Shown here one piece after another: positions 46,401-55,547 of a stretch of DNA of 64,000 bases. Both the position numbers and the translations under genes were made by a program. The stretch covers positions 62,001-126,000 of the forward strand of contig CAWIDH010000017.1 in NCBI GenBank assembly GCA_963834855.1, given 5' to 3'. This DNA comes from DATJKD01 sp963834855 (lineage in GTDB: Bacteria; Pseudomonadota; Gammaproteobacteria; Steroidobacterales; Steroidobacteraceae). Below the pieces are notes generated by a model. That model had not been told where the DNA came from. It searched no databases and worked only from the letters and a program-made list of their open reading frames with translations. Each line of letters opens with the position of its first letter. Positions within the stretch are counted from its first letter, which is position 1.

Positions 46401-49329
46401 CGCACCGGCAGGCGCTTGATCTCGCTCCTGTTCTCGTAGGCATAGAAGCCGCCGATCAATCGCGTCCGGTAGGAGAAGGTCTGGCGCCTGAAGACGTCCA
46501 CCGCGACCAGCTGGTTCGCCTGCGGCTTTCCGGTCGTGTCGACCGCGACGACCTTGAAGCGCAGTTCCTCCGGCGTCGCGACCCACCCCTCCGTTCGTAT
46601 CCCGATGCTGAGCGCCGAGGACCACAACGGAACCCGCGTCGATGTCGTCAGGCGTTCGCCGTTCGCATCCTCGTATTCGAGCTCGGCGACGAGTGTGCGC
46701 GGGCTCGTGATTGCCGGCAGGGCGACGGTGACGCGTTCCGCGCCCTCCTTGTCGAGCGTGAGCGGCCGGACCTGTGCAGCCGTCGCCGCGGCGGCGCCTG
46801 CGTCGGGCCGGTCGCGGCCGAACCGCGTCGCATACCACCACGCGTCGTCGTCACCCTGGCTCGGATCCATGACGCCTTCCACGACGTCCTCGCCCGAGAA
46901 GGCGAAGTCCGGGTAGTCACGGAAGGCCACCCAGCGTGGCTCGACGACGGTGCGCAGCCGCACGGGAGCCTGCGCAGCGCCCCCGCCCGTGAGGTAGCCG
47001 ACGAAGAGATCGAGCGTCACGTCCTTCGGCTTCACCAGCGGTTTCGCGGGCGGCTGGACCACGGCCTTCATCGTGGGCACGCGGAACTGCTCGACCCGGA
47101 TCGAGCCTGCGTCGTGGCTGGCCTGTTTCTCACCAGCCCCGCGCTCGAGGGCGAGTGCGTACTCGCCAAGCCGGGCATCTTTTGGCACGACGAAGCTCGA
47201 CTCCGCGATGCCGGCCGCGTCGAACTTGACCGCGAACCTGAACTGCTGGCCGCTTCCCGAATGCGTCAGCACCGCGCGCGTAGGGGTCGCGTCCGGTCCC
47301 GGCACGCGCAGCCCCTCCGGCACGTGCTGCCTGAAGAAATGCTTCATGGACAGCGTTTCGCCTGCTCGAAGCAGGCTGCGATCAAAGACCGTCCGCGCGA
47401 GATAGGTCGACCGCTCTCCGTCCCACCCGACCGGGACCTGGAATTCCGAAGGGCTGATGCCTCGCTGCCAGCCCGAGAGCGAAAAACTCATGTCATCTCC
47501 CGCGCGGGCGCTCACGATCAGCGGCTCCGGCGACCAGCGGCTGCACTCGTCCCCGCCGTGAGGCTCGCCGAGCGAGCTGCTCACGATCGCAATCCCATCC
47601 GAGTCGGTTTCGCCCTCCCAGAGCGTATCGTTCGAGCAGTAACCGCCGATTCGCAGCCGTGCGCGGCGCACCGGGTCGCCCGGTGTCGAGCGCGGTCACC
47701 CAGACGCGCGACGACGTCCGCCCCCACTTGAAGTGCACCGCCATGTTCGTGACGAGCGCCGCGCTCGCGACGTAGCGCGGCCGGTCCGCTCCGAGCAGGG
47801 CATTGCCGAGACGCGGGCTTGCAAGCTCGACCACGTAGAACCCGGGTTCGCGCAGCGGGATGCCGACGACTTCGAAGCTCCGACCGCCCTGCGCCACGGG
47901 CAACTCGAAGGCGCTGGTTGCATCGCTATCCGTGAAGACGGACTCCGATCCGGTGAGCTCCCGCCACGTCGGCGGGGCGTCCTCGTCCGACTCCTGCCAC
48001 TCGCCGCGGCGCGCCATGGCCGTGCGCACACGCTCGAGCCAGCGCGCGATCTCGTGATCCTGCTCGACGCGCAGCGTCCGGCCGGGCACGCCCTCTGCGA
48101 GAGTCAGGTCAGCCCTGCGCCCGGCGAGTTGCGCCTCGACATTGCGCACGGTCACCGGCAGCACGCCTCCCGTCTCCGACTCGAGGATGCCGAACTCACC
48201 CGAGAACTTGACGAGTGGCGGGTAGTCGTCGAGGGCGACCTTGAGCGGAAATCGAGACGCGTTGTCCGGAGGGCGATCGGCGTCGTCCTTCAGGTCATCG
48301 CCGAGCGCGACAGTCAGCTCGCCGCGTTCGGGGAAGGGTCCGTCGAAGGTGAGGGACTCGAGCACCGGTGCGGCGCCCGAGGATTCGATCGGCGAGTACT
48401 TCCTGCCGCTGCCATCAGTGACCGCGATATTGCGGGCCAGCGCCGCCGGGACAGGCGCCGAGAAGACGATGCGAACGGGTCGCATCGGCAGGCAGGGTGC
48501 GCTCGCATTGACGCGCTCGCACTCGATGCGGACCGTGAAGTCCGGGCGCGTATTGAAGGAAAGCACCTGGTCGGCGCGCGTCGCGCGGCCGCCGGCTGTC
48601 GCGATGCCGCGTCCCCAGACGAGGCTGACCCGCATGTCCGGAGGCAGTGACCGCCGGCAGCGCAGCACGACCAGGAGTGATTCAAGTTTCGAGATCGCCT
48701 CGCCGCGGGTCGCCCGCCGTCGGCGCGCCCGAACGCCAATCGAACAGCTGCCGGTAGCGATACCCGAGCCGTCGACGTTGCGCGAGCACCTGTTCGCGGG
48801 CATCGCCGGCGAGAACGTCCACGGGGATCCGTTCCGCGACGTTGTCGACGGCGCAGGCAGCGTGCTCGACTATCGAAGACACCGCCGCAGGCGCGTCCAG
48901 CGCAAGCACGAACACCTGGTCGGCGTCGATCGACGAATCCCCGTCCGTGGGCAGGGAGGCGCGGATCGACGGACCTCCCGTGTCGAAGCTGAACTCGCGG
49001 CGGCCTGTCACCGTCGCGCCCGCCACCGACTTCAACTGCTCCTTCAGCTTGAAGCGGCAGGCCAGCCCTGCGGGCAGCTCGCTCTCGAAGTCGTAGACCC
49101 AGTTGCGCGTGTCCGCCCAGCGGCCGCGGCCCTTTGCAGCGCAGTCGATGGCGAATGGCTCGGGCAGGCGCGGATCGCCGAAGGCCACCATGGGTTCGGA
49201 GAAACGTGCCGCGACCTGGCGGACGTCCTTGATGGTGCCCTGCGGAGAGAAGGCTTCGACCGTTGCCGCCCTCGCCACGGCCGCATGGCCAAGAGGGACG
49301 ACCAGAAGCACGACGTACATGACACGCAA
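43475..49329 (-). CDS. Bacterial alpha-2-macroglobulin, thioester type (two frame breaks)
   Basis: Restored product about 1950 residues. It starts at ATG 49329 with a signal (MYVVLLVVPLGHAAVARA). Part 1 runs to about 48700, part 2 (SKLESLLVVLRCRRSLPPDM... WVTALDTG) to about 47682, and part 3 to 43475. The second break is at a GGG run where one G fewer would restore GDPVRRARLRIGGYC. The thioester motif CLEQ is at 44834-44845, preceded by MARYPYA, and MG, bait-like and TED regions are recognisable. It is not clearly a lipoprotein: no Cys follows the signal. Such proteins trap attacking proteases in the periplasm; PbpC, encoded next, repairs the wall. A GSEP palindrome pair lies inside part 3. 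Confidence 0.87.
45197..45242. repeat. GSEP palindromic element, pair, inside the alpha-2-macroglobulin gene
   Basis: TGGCTC-G-GAGCCA at 45197-45209 and AATTGGCTCCGAGCCAATT at 45224-45242, centres 30 bases apart. Read on the minus strand in the gene's frame they encode EIGSEPIIGEKNGSEPF, an insert in a beta-domain (between TVRASA and VEIPAGGAREIAW) that would otherwise be continuous. Confidence 0.8.
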
Positions 49330-49574
49330 TGAGCGATCACCTCTTGGCTGCTTCTTCTTTCACGATCCCTTCTTGATCCCAGCCAGGCAACTGCGGCGAG
49401 GCATGATGCGGTTACGACGAGAGCGACCGCAATCGCTAACGTGGGCTCGCAAGCTCGGCGACCCACAGGGGATGGACAACAGGCGTCCTGCGGGGCAATC
49501 TGGCACGGTTCCAAACCAACAACTACTCGCCGACCCACGCCGCGAAGGTCATGGGCGGCACATGAGGGGGAGAC

Positions 49575-49937
49575 ATGCAACGATCAGGAATCGCGCGCCT
49601 ATTCTGTTGTCTGTGGGTGTCGGCGACGCTCGCGTTGAGTACGGGCTGCACGAGCGCCGGACCGAGGGAGACGGAGTCAGGTTGCGCCCAGAAGACAAGG
49701 GACCTTACCTTCAAACTCAAGGTCAAGACCCAGAGTGCCGACGACCTTACGCCGGTCGACGTCGATTTGGACGACGAAGACGTGAACGAAGCAGTCACCA
49801 GGGGTACAGACCCGAGAAAACTGCGCACTTGTCCTGGCTACCTCGTGCGCTGGGTGCTCAAGACTAAAGACGACAGCCAGAACCATGAGTTCAAGATCCT
49901 TTTAAGAAGGAGTCGCCGTTCGAGTGGACGACGATGA
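49575..49937 (+). CDS. Small lipoprotein of unknown function, possibly longer
   Basis: 120 residues as sequenced, from ATG 49575 with GGGGGAG upstream. The signal MQRSGIARLFCCLWVSATLALSTGC ends in a good lipobox (LSTGC), so it is an outer- or inner-membrane lipoprotein. The mature part is charged (LTFKLKVKTQSADDLTPVDVDLDDEDVNEA... CPGYLVRWVLKTKDDSQNHEFKI) with no family I recognise. The last residues (LLRRSRRSSGRR) are of a different, out-of-frame character. The frame one base on stays open from 49906 to 50077 and ends ...LNCTTVSSSDGETLDPIIIVER, a more natural C-terminus, so a frame break near 49905-49925 is likely. Confidence 0.62.
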   Translation: MQRSGIARLFCCLWVSATLALSTGCTSAGPRETESGCAQKTRDLTFKLKVKTQSADDLTPVDVDLDDEDVNEAVTRGTDPRKLRTCPGYLVRWVLKTKDDSQNHEFKILLRRSRRSSGRR

Positions 49938-50139
49938 ACGGGGTGCGGGTCGGGAGGAAGCGATGGGCGGTAGCTGGGATGGTGATCGACGCGAGCCATC
50001 AGAGATACTGAACTGCACTACAGTATCGTCGTCGGATGGCGAGACGCTCGACCCGATCATCATCGTCGAGCGCTGACCGCCGGGACACGCGGCGTAGACT
50101 GACGACCGCGATCCGGCAACGCTGAAGCTAGGAGGACCG

Positions 50140-50593
50140 ATGAAGTCTCGAATCGAGTTGCCGGCTCGGCGTCGCGCTTGCGGCGCTTGCCCTCGCGCCG
50201 GCAGCGGCGCTGGCCCAGGAGTGGGTTTCCGTCGCCAAGGCCGACTCCAGGGAAGCCTTCGTCGATCCTGCGTCGATCAGCCTCGTCGGCAACGCGATCG
50301 AGGTGCGCGCCAAGGAGAATTTCACGTCGGCGCAGCCGTCGGCGAAGAAGGACAAGACCTACCTGTCGTCCTTGAATACCTATCGAGTCGATTGCGCGAC
50401 GCGCAAGCTGGCATTCAAGGAGATGCAGGCGTTCCCGGAGGCCGAGTTGCAGGGCAAGGTCGTGCAGAAGGCGAAGTACTCCGACAAGAACCTGCAGTGG
50501 ATGGACGCGCCGGAGGACACCGTGTTCGGCGAGCTGCTCGACTACACGTGCGAGCACGCGCCTGCAGCGGCACCGGTGGCGCCGACGGGCTGA
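50140..50593 (+). CDS. Surface-adhesin-E-like exported protein (frame break in the signal peptide)
   Basis: The ATG at 50140 follows a GGAGG. After MKSRIEL the natural signal continues in the next frame (LGVALAALALAPAAALA), so one base is gained or lost near 50160. The mature protein begins QEWVSVAKADSREAFVDPASI and continues NAIEVRAKENF... SSLNTYRVDCATRKLAFKEMQAF, the pattern of the small adhesin-E family: a Trp near the start, a 'FVDPASI' strand and a Cys pair (CATRK and YTCEH). Restored length about 150 residues. Function in the family is poorly known. It converges with the DUF1501 gene, 9 bases apart. Confidence 0.68.
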
Positions 50594-50602
50594 GTTGCGG
50601 GC

Positions 50603-51790
50603 CTAGCCGCGCACGAGGCCGGCGACCGGGCGGTCGGGCGTGCCGGACGGGAACACCTGCGCGAGCGCGCCCTCGGGCACGGCCAGGTGATCGCGCAGCA
50701 CGCCTTTCATGAGCGCGTGCACGGAGGTCGTCGGCTTCAGGTCGCGGCCCTCGAACAGATCAGCGGGGCGCAGGCCCGGCCAATCAGCAAGCACCCGACC
50801 GCCGGCCACGGCGCCGCCCAGCAGGAGGGCCACCGTGCCGGTGCCGTGATCGGTGCCGCGCGTCCCGTTGATCGCGGCCGTGCGCCCGAACTCGGTCAGC
50901 ACGACGACCACCGTTCGCCGCCACGCCGGGCCGAGCCCCTCGTGCAGAGCGCGCAGCGCACCGTCGAGCGATTTCAGCCGGTTCGCGAGTTGCCCGGATG
51001 CGCTGCCCTGGTTCGCGTGCGTGTCCCACCCGTTCGCGTCCATCACCGCTACGCGCGGGCCGTCGGCCGCCGCGAGCATCCGCCCGGCCGTAGCGGCGTT
51101 GCTCTTCAGGCGTTCCGAATCGCTGCCGCGCTGCGCGCGTCCACGCGTCGCCGCATCCGCGTCTGCGGCAAGTTCCACCGCCTGCGTGGCCTCGGCGAGT
51201 CGCGCTGACAGCAGCTCGTCTCCGGAGTACAGGTCCTCGAGGCGCGCGATCAGGTCCTCGTCCGGGTCACGCAGCATCGACGGCGCCCAGGTGGTGACGG
51301 GTGCCGGGCCGCGCAGGATCAGGGGGACGTTCTGGCCGAGCGCGAGCCCCATGTACGTCCGCGGCATCGCTTCGAGCGCGCGGTTGAGCCAGCCGCTCGC
51401 GGTGGCGGATGGGCGGTCGCCGCCGTTCTCGAGAACATTCTGGCCGTCGAAGTGCGATCGATCGCGATACGGAGTGGCGACGGCATGACAGGGCAGCAGC
51501 TCGCCTGCATCCCAGCGCTCGGCGCAGAAGACGAGCTGGGGGTGCAGACCGAAGAAGCCGTCGAGCCGTGTCGTCGTGCCGGTCGGCACGGCAAGCGCAC
51601 CGTGGAGCGAAGCGTATTGCGGATCGCCAACTGGCGGCACGGCCGCCAGCCCGTCGAGCGCCCCACGCAACAGCACGACCACGAGTCGCGATTCCCCCGG
51701 CACTGCTGCAAACGTCCAGTCCGGGAGCTGCATCGCGATTGCGCCGGAGAGCGCGTGCACCAGGAACCGGCGGCGACTCTTCGTGTTCAT
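50603..51790 (-). CDS. DUF1501 family protein, Tat-exported
   Basis: 395 residues. The N-terminus KSRRRFLVHALSGAIAMQLPDW is a Tat-type signal. The body has the DUF1501 features VVVLLRGALDGLAAVPPVGD, SHFDGQNVLENG, VMDANGWDTHANQG and VVVLTEFGRTAAINGTRGTDHGTG, where the DGW/TEFGRT/DHG blocks look like an alkaline-phosphatase-superfamily metal site. The substrate is unknown. Its ATG overlaps the stop of the DUF1800 gene (ATGA), the usual order and coupling of this pair. Confidence 0.9.
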   Translation of the reverse strand: MNTKSRRRFLVHALSGAIAMQLPDWTFAAVPGESRLVVVLLRGALDGLAAVPPVGDPQYASLHGALAVPTGTTTRLDGFFGLHPQLVFCAERWDAGELLPCHAVATPYRDRSHFDGQNVLENGGDRPSATASGWLNRALEAMPRTYMGLALGQNVPLILRGPAPVTTWAPSMLRDPDEDLIARLEDLYSGDELLSARLAEATQAVELAADADAATRGRAQRGSDSERLKSNAATAGRMLAAADGPRVAVMDANGWDTHANQGSASGQLANRLKSLDGALRALHEGLGPAWRRTVVVVLTEFGRTAAINGTRGTDHGTGTVALLLGGAVAGGRVLADWPGLRPADLFEGRDLKPTTSVHALMKGVLRDHLAVPEGALAQVFPSGTPDRPVAGLVRG

Positions 51791-53220
51791 CGCCGCATGA
51801 ATTCCGGGGCGAGGAGGAGCAGGGCCAGGGCCTGGGAACCGGAGTCGGCCCGCCTGAGGTTGTTGCGGGTGTCGGCCCGCAACGTGGGGCCGAGCATCGC
51901 TTCGCCGGCCTCGAGTGCCGAGCGACTGTCGCCGACGCGCCGTGACAGCTCCTGTGCGAATTCGATGCGTTTCATCAGCGCGTCGGCGCCGTCCCAGTCG
52001 CTGGCACGGTCCGGCCAGCCCGCCGGCGAGCCGGGCGACCACGGGCGCTGGCCGAGGAGCTCGAAGGGCGCCAGCGCCGCGCGGCCCTCGGGCACGGGGA
52101 GCTCGAGGCCGCGGAACGCAGAATGAACGTAGTCCTGCGGAGTCTTGTACTTGGGCGGAGCAGGCGGCTTCGTCGCAACCAGGTCCGCCACGGCCCGGTG
52201 CACGGTCGGCAGGTCGCCGTCGCTTTCGAGGAACGCACGCTCGAGGTGCGTGATCACCGGCGTCGGCGGGTCATCCGCCACGAAGTGCCGGGCGAGCTTG
52301 GTCGCGATGTGTCGCGCGGTGGACGGATGCCGCGCAAGGTCGCGCAGAACCGTCGCGCCCTGCAGCTCCCCGTCCTCGGCGTATCGGCGTCCGAGCACGG
52401 TTCGCGCCCCCGGCTCGTGCATGTTCGCGCGGAACAGGTATTGTCCCGGGGTACCGTCGGCAAGGTGGCCACGTCCGCCGCCCACCGACCAGCCAGTGAT
52501 CACCTCGGCCAGCGCCGTCACGTCGGCCTGCGAGTATCCACCGGCGACGCCCATCGTGTGCAGTTCGAGGATCTCCCGCGCAAGGTTCTCGTTGATGTCG
52601 AGCTTGCGTGCGGCGCGCGCGCGCTTGCTCAGGCCGCGCGCAAGCGGCGAGTTCGGTCCGACGGACGCCTGGTTGTCGAGGTACAGGATCATCGCAGGGT
52701 GGCGCTCGACGGCGAGCAGGAGTCCGGCGAAGGTGCCGGCGAGCGCCGGTCGAATGGCCTCGTTTTCGAGGGGACCGGCCAGCCCGAGCACAACGGGCTT
52801 GTCGACCGAGACGGCGAAGTGATTCGACCAGAAGTGCACCAGCCGCTCGCGGAACGGCTGGCGCGTCGCGGCCGCGACGCGCAGCCGCGCATGCGCTTGT
52901 GCGAGATAGTGCGGCAGCAGCACCTGGCGCACGCCCATCACGGCCTTCTTCACCACGTCCTGCGCGGCCTGCTCGGCCTTTTTCGCGGCGGACTTGCGTT
53001 CCCGCCGGCCGTCGACTGCGTCGAAGTACTCCGCCGCAATGACCTTGCTCGAGGCGAGCCCGGCGAGCTCCGGGCGCGCCTCGACCTCGGACCCGACTTG
53101 CCGCGCGAGCCAGCCACGCACATCGGCGCCGATCCCGGCCAGCTCGCCGGGGCGTGCGCCCAGTCCGAAGCGATTCGCGGCCGCGGCCGCCTCCGCGAGA
53201 ATCACCGTCGTGCCTGGCAA
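51787..53220 (-). CDS. DUF1800 family protein
   Basis: 477 residues, helical. Family blocks are seen in AANRFGLGARPGE, FRERLVHFWSNHFAVSVDKP, NENLAREILELHTMGV, DVTALAEVITGWSVGG and ATVLRDLARHPSTARHIATKLARHFVADDPP. The function is unknown; DUF1800 and DUF1501 proteins almost always occur as an overlapping pair and are probably exported together. No signal peptide is visible at the present start, so export may depend on the Tat-signal partner, or an upstream start is missed. The product starts at 53220 (GTG/ATG uncertain). Confidence 0.88.
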   Translation of the reverse strand: MPGTTVILAEAAAAANRFGLGARPGELAGIGADVRGWLARQVGSEVEARPELAGLASSKVIAAEYFDAVDGRRERKSAAKKAEQAAQDVVKKAVMGVRQVLLPHYLAQAHARLRVAAATRQPFRERLVHFWSNHFAVSVDKPVVLGLAGPLENEAIRPALAGTFAGLLLAVERHPAMILYLDNQASVGPNSPLARGLSKRARAARKLDINENLAREILELHTMGVAGGYSQADVTALAEVITGWSVGGGRGHLADGTPGQYLFRANMHEPGARTVLGRRYAEDGELQGATVLRDLARHPSTARHIATKLARHFVADDPPTPVITHLERAFLESDGDLPTVHRAVADLVATKPPAPPKYKTPQDYVHSAFRGLELPVPEGRAALAPFELLGQRPWSPGSPAGWPDRASDWDGADALMKRIEFAQELSRRVGDSRSALEAGEAMLGPTLRADTRNNLRRADSGSQALALLLLAPEFMRR

Positions 53221-53274
53221 GCCGTCATAGCGGTGTAGAACGCCTCCTTGCCGGCGCCGTTGACCAAAGTATGC

Positions 53275-53295
53275 TCAGATGAGGTGTACATCTGA
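53275..53295. promoter_or_regulatory. Inverted repeat upstream of the YheO-PAS gene
   Basis: TCAGATG, seven bases, CATCTGA: a perfect repeat in the gap between the divergent DUF1800 and YheO-PAS genes, 25 bases before the latter. It is probably an operator; the following CCCTCTTTTT could also make it a weak terminator. Confidence 0.4.
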
Positions 53296-53320
53296 TCCCT
53301 CTTTTTGACAGGAGCAGCCG

Positions 53321-54187
53321 ATGGAGAGTCTGGTCGGTCCGATCATCGAAAACGTGATCGCCGGGCTGCTGGGCTCGGCAATCGTCTTCGGCGGCGGTTT
53401 TCTCGTCGGCCGCTACCGGGAGCGGCGCCGCGCGCGGGGCCGCAATCTCGAGGACTACGATTTCTATCCGTTCGAGGTCGACCGCGACCACTTCGCGCAC
53501 TTCGACCTGGAGGATTTCCGGCTGGGGGTGCAGCACTTCCTGCGTCGCTCCGACCCGATCGCGGCGCGCCAACTCATCTTCATCGGCGAGCAGAACGAGG
53601 TGCGCCAGCACCTCGACCGCGAGGCCCTCGCCGACTACGAGCGGCTCTACAAGCGCTACGGCGGCGACCGGCTGGTCGCGGACAACGACGAATTCCTGGA
53701 GAACTACAAGCGCATGGTGCGGCTGCTCGGTCGCACCTTCCGGGACATGGGCATCGAGGTGCTGCTGCACAATCTCGCGAATCCTGCAAAGTCGATCTGC
53801 GCGATCGAGAACGGAGCCGTGACGGGCCGCTGCCTCGAGATGGGCACGACCAGCCTCGTCATCGACCTCAAGAAGCGAAAAGCGTTGAACCAGGACAAGC
53901 TCAACTACGAGCTCAACATCGGCGCGCGCCGGTTCAAGTGCACGACCATCCCGGTGTACCGGCGCGAGTTCGGGCTGATCGCCGCAGTGTGCATCAACAT
54001 CGATGTGAACTTCATCCGCGACGAGGTGCTGTCCTCGGCCGAGCGTGTCAAAGAGTTCTTCGCGAACTATTGCCGCACGGACATGCACCTCGACGAGAAC
54101 ATCCTGAGCCGCGATGAATACGCCCTGGCGATGAACGGAAAGCGGCACTGGGTGGACGCGGGCCCGCTGGTGGCTTCGCGCGCGTGA
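53321..54187 (+). CDS. Membrane-anchored YheO-like PAS-domain protein
   Basis: 288 residues from ATG 53321 with AGGAG upstream. One membrane helix (residues about 9-30, ENVIAGLLGSAIVFGGGFLVG) is followed by a basic stop (RYRERRRARGR), so the rest is cytoplasmic. Residues about 130-232 match the YheO-like PAS domain: MGIEVLLHNLANPAKSICAI, ENGAVTGR, then the strand ERREF... AAVCINIDVNF. In known proteins this domain is soluble and joined to a helix-turn-helix; here there is no DNA-binding domain but a membrane anchor. It may sense a ligand and signal to another protein. The next gene starts within its stop (TGATG). Confidence 0.72.
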   Translation: MESLVGPIIENVIAGLLGSAIVFGGGFLVGRYRERRRARGRNLEDYDFYPFEVDRDHFAHFDLEDFRLGVQHFLRRSDPIAARQLIFIGEQNEVRQHLDREALADYERLYKRYGGDRLVADNDEFLENYKRMVRLLGRTFRDMGIEVLLHNLANPAKSICAIENGAVTGRCLEMGTTSLVIDLKKRKALNQDKLNYELNIGARRFKCTTIPVYRREFGLIAAVCINIDVNFIRDEVLSSAERVKEFFANYCRTDMHLDENILSRDEYALAMNGKRHWVDAGPLVASRA

Positions 54188-55385
54188 TGGCCGAACCCGG
54201 ACAGCGTCGTTCCGGCGCGGCCCGTCGGGGGGGCGGCTGGGACGCGGTGGTCGTCGGCGCCGGCGTGTTCGGTGCCTGGACGGCTTGGCAGCTTCTGAAC
54301 AGGGGTCGCCGTGTGCTGCTCGTGGACGGGGCGGGCGCGGCGCATGCACGCGCGTCCTCGGGCGGCGAGTCGCGCCTCACGCGGACCATCTACGGCGCCG
54401 ACGACGTATACACGCGGATGGCACGCGACTCGCTCGACGGATTGGCGATGGCTTTCGGGCCGGTCACGACTGCCGGTCTTTCACCCATCGGGCGTGCTCA
54501 TGTTCTTTTCGCGCCAGGAACGCTATGCGGAGCGAAGCATCGAGATTCACCGTGAGCTCGGCATGCCGCTCGAAGTGCTCGATGCGCCGGAACTGGCGCG
54601 GCGCTATCCGCAGGTGGCCTGGGGTGATGTCGAGCTCGGCCTGCTCGAGCCCGGCTACGGTGTGCTGATGGCGCGCCGCGCGGTGCAGTCGCTGGTTGCC
54701 GAATTCGTGGCGGTCGGCGGTGAGTACCGCCAGGTCGAGGTGATCGCGCCGGCGGGCCAGGGCCGGCTCGAATCACTGCGCACCTGCGATGGCGAGGAGC
54801 TCCCGGCCCGGGAGTTCATCTTCGCCTGCGGTCCCTGGCTGCCGAAGCTCTTCCCCGGGCTGCTGGGAACGCGCATCTTCCCGACGCGGCAGGAGGTCTT
54901 CTTCATTGCGACGCCGCGCGGAGACAACCGGTTTCTGGCGTCGCACCTGCCGGGCTGGGTGGACTTCAACGCCGGTGACATGTACTACGGTTGCCCCGAT
55001 CTCGAAGCCCGGGGCCTCAAGGTTGCAAACGATCGGCACGGTCCTGCGTTCGACCCGGACACGGGCGATCGACAGGTGACGCAGCGACGGGCTCGCGGAT
55101 GTCGGCGAATACGTGCAGCGGCGGTTTCCGGCGCTCGCCGGGCAGCCCGTCGTCGAAACGCGGGTCTGCCAGTATGAGAACAGCTCGAGCGGCGACTTCC
55201 TGATCGACCGGCATCCCCGGATCGAGAACGTAATCCTGGTGGGCGGCGGGTCCGGTCACGGCTTCAAGCACGGGCCGGCCGTCGGCCGGTACGCGGCGGA
55301 CCTCGTGATCGGCGAGCTGAGCCGCGCCGAGCCACGGTTCGGGCTCGCGAGCAAGGCGGAGGTGCAGCACCGCGAGGTGCGCTAG
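54187..55385 (+). pseudogene. Sarcosine-oxidase-like FAD enzyme, two frame breaks
   Basis: The FAD motif VVVGAGVFGAWTAWQLLNRG is at residues 20-39, then SRLTRTIYGADDVYTRMARDSLD. The frame breaks near 54440 (an extra G before GATTGG would explain it), resuming as WRWLSGRSRLPVFHPSGVLMFF... FACGPWLPKLFP. A second break near 55083 leads to SDGLADVGEYVQRRFPAL and the end ENVILVGGGSGHGFKHGPAVGR. All parts fit one ~400-residue monomeric sarcosine-oxidase/N-methyl-tryptophan-oxidase-like protein (covalent-FAD family), which demethylates N-methyl amino acids. As sequenced it cannot be made in full. It overlaps the YheO-PAS gene by one base, so both belong to one operon. Confidence 0.76.
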
Positions 55386-55547
55386 CACCGGCTTACCAGC
55401 TTGACGCCGTGTTGGTGCCATTCGTCGCGCCCCTACAACCACCCGGCGCATCGGCGTGCCCGGCGAAAAAAGCCGCTGCCAAACTAAGCGGACCGCCCTT
55501 CCGCTGCATCAAAGCACGCGGCACCCGGTTGGCGACAGGGAGTGGCC

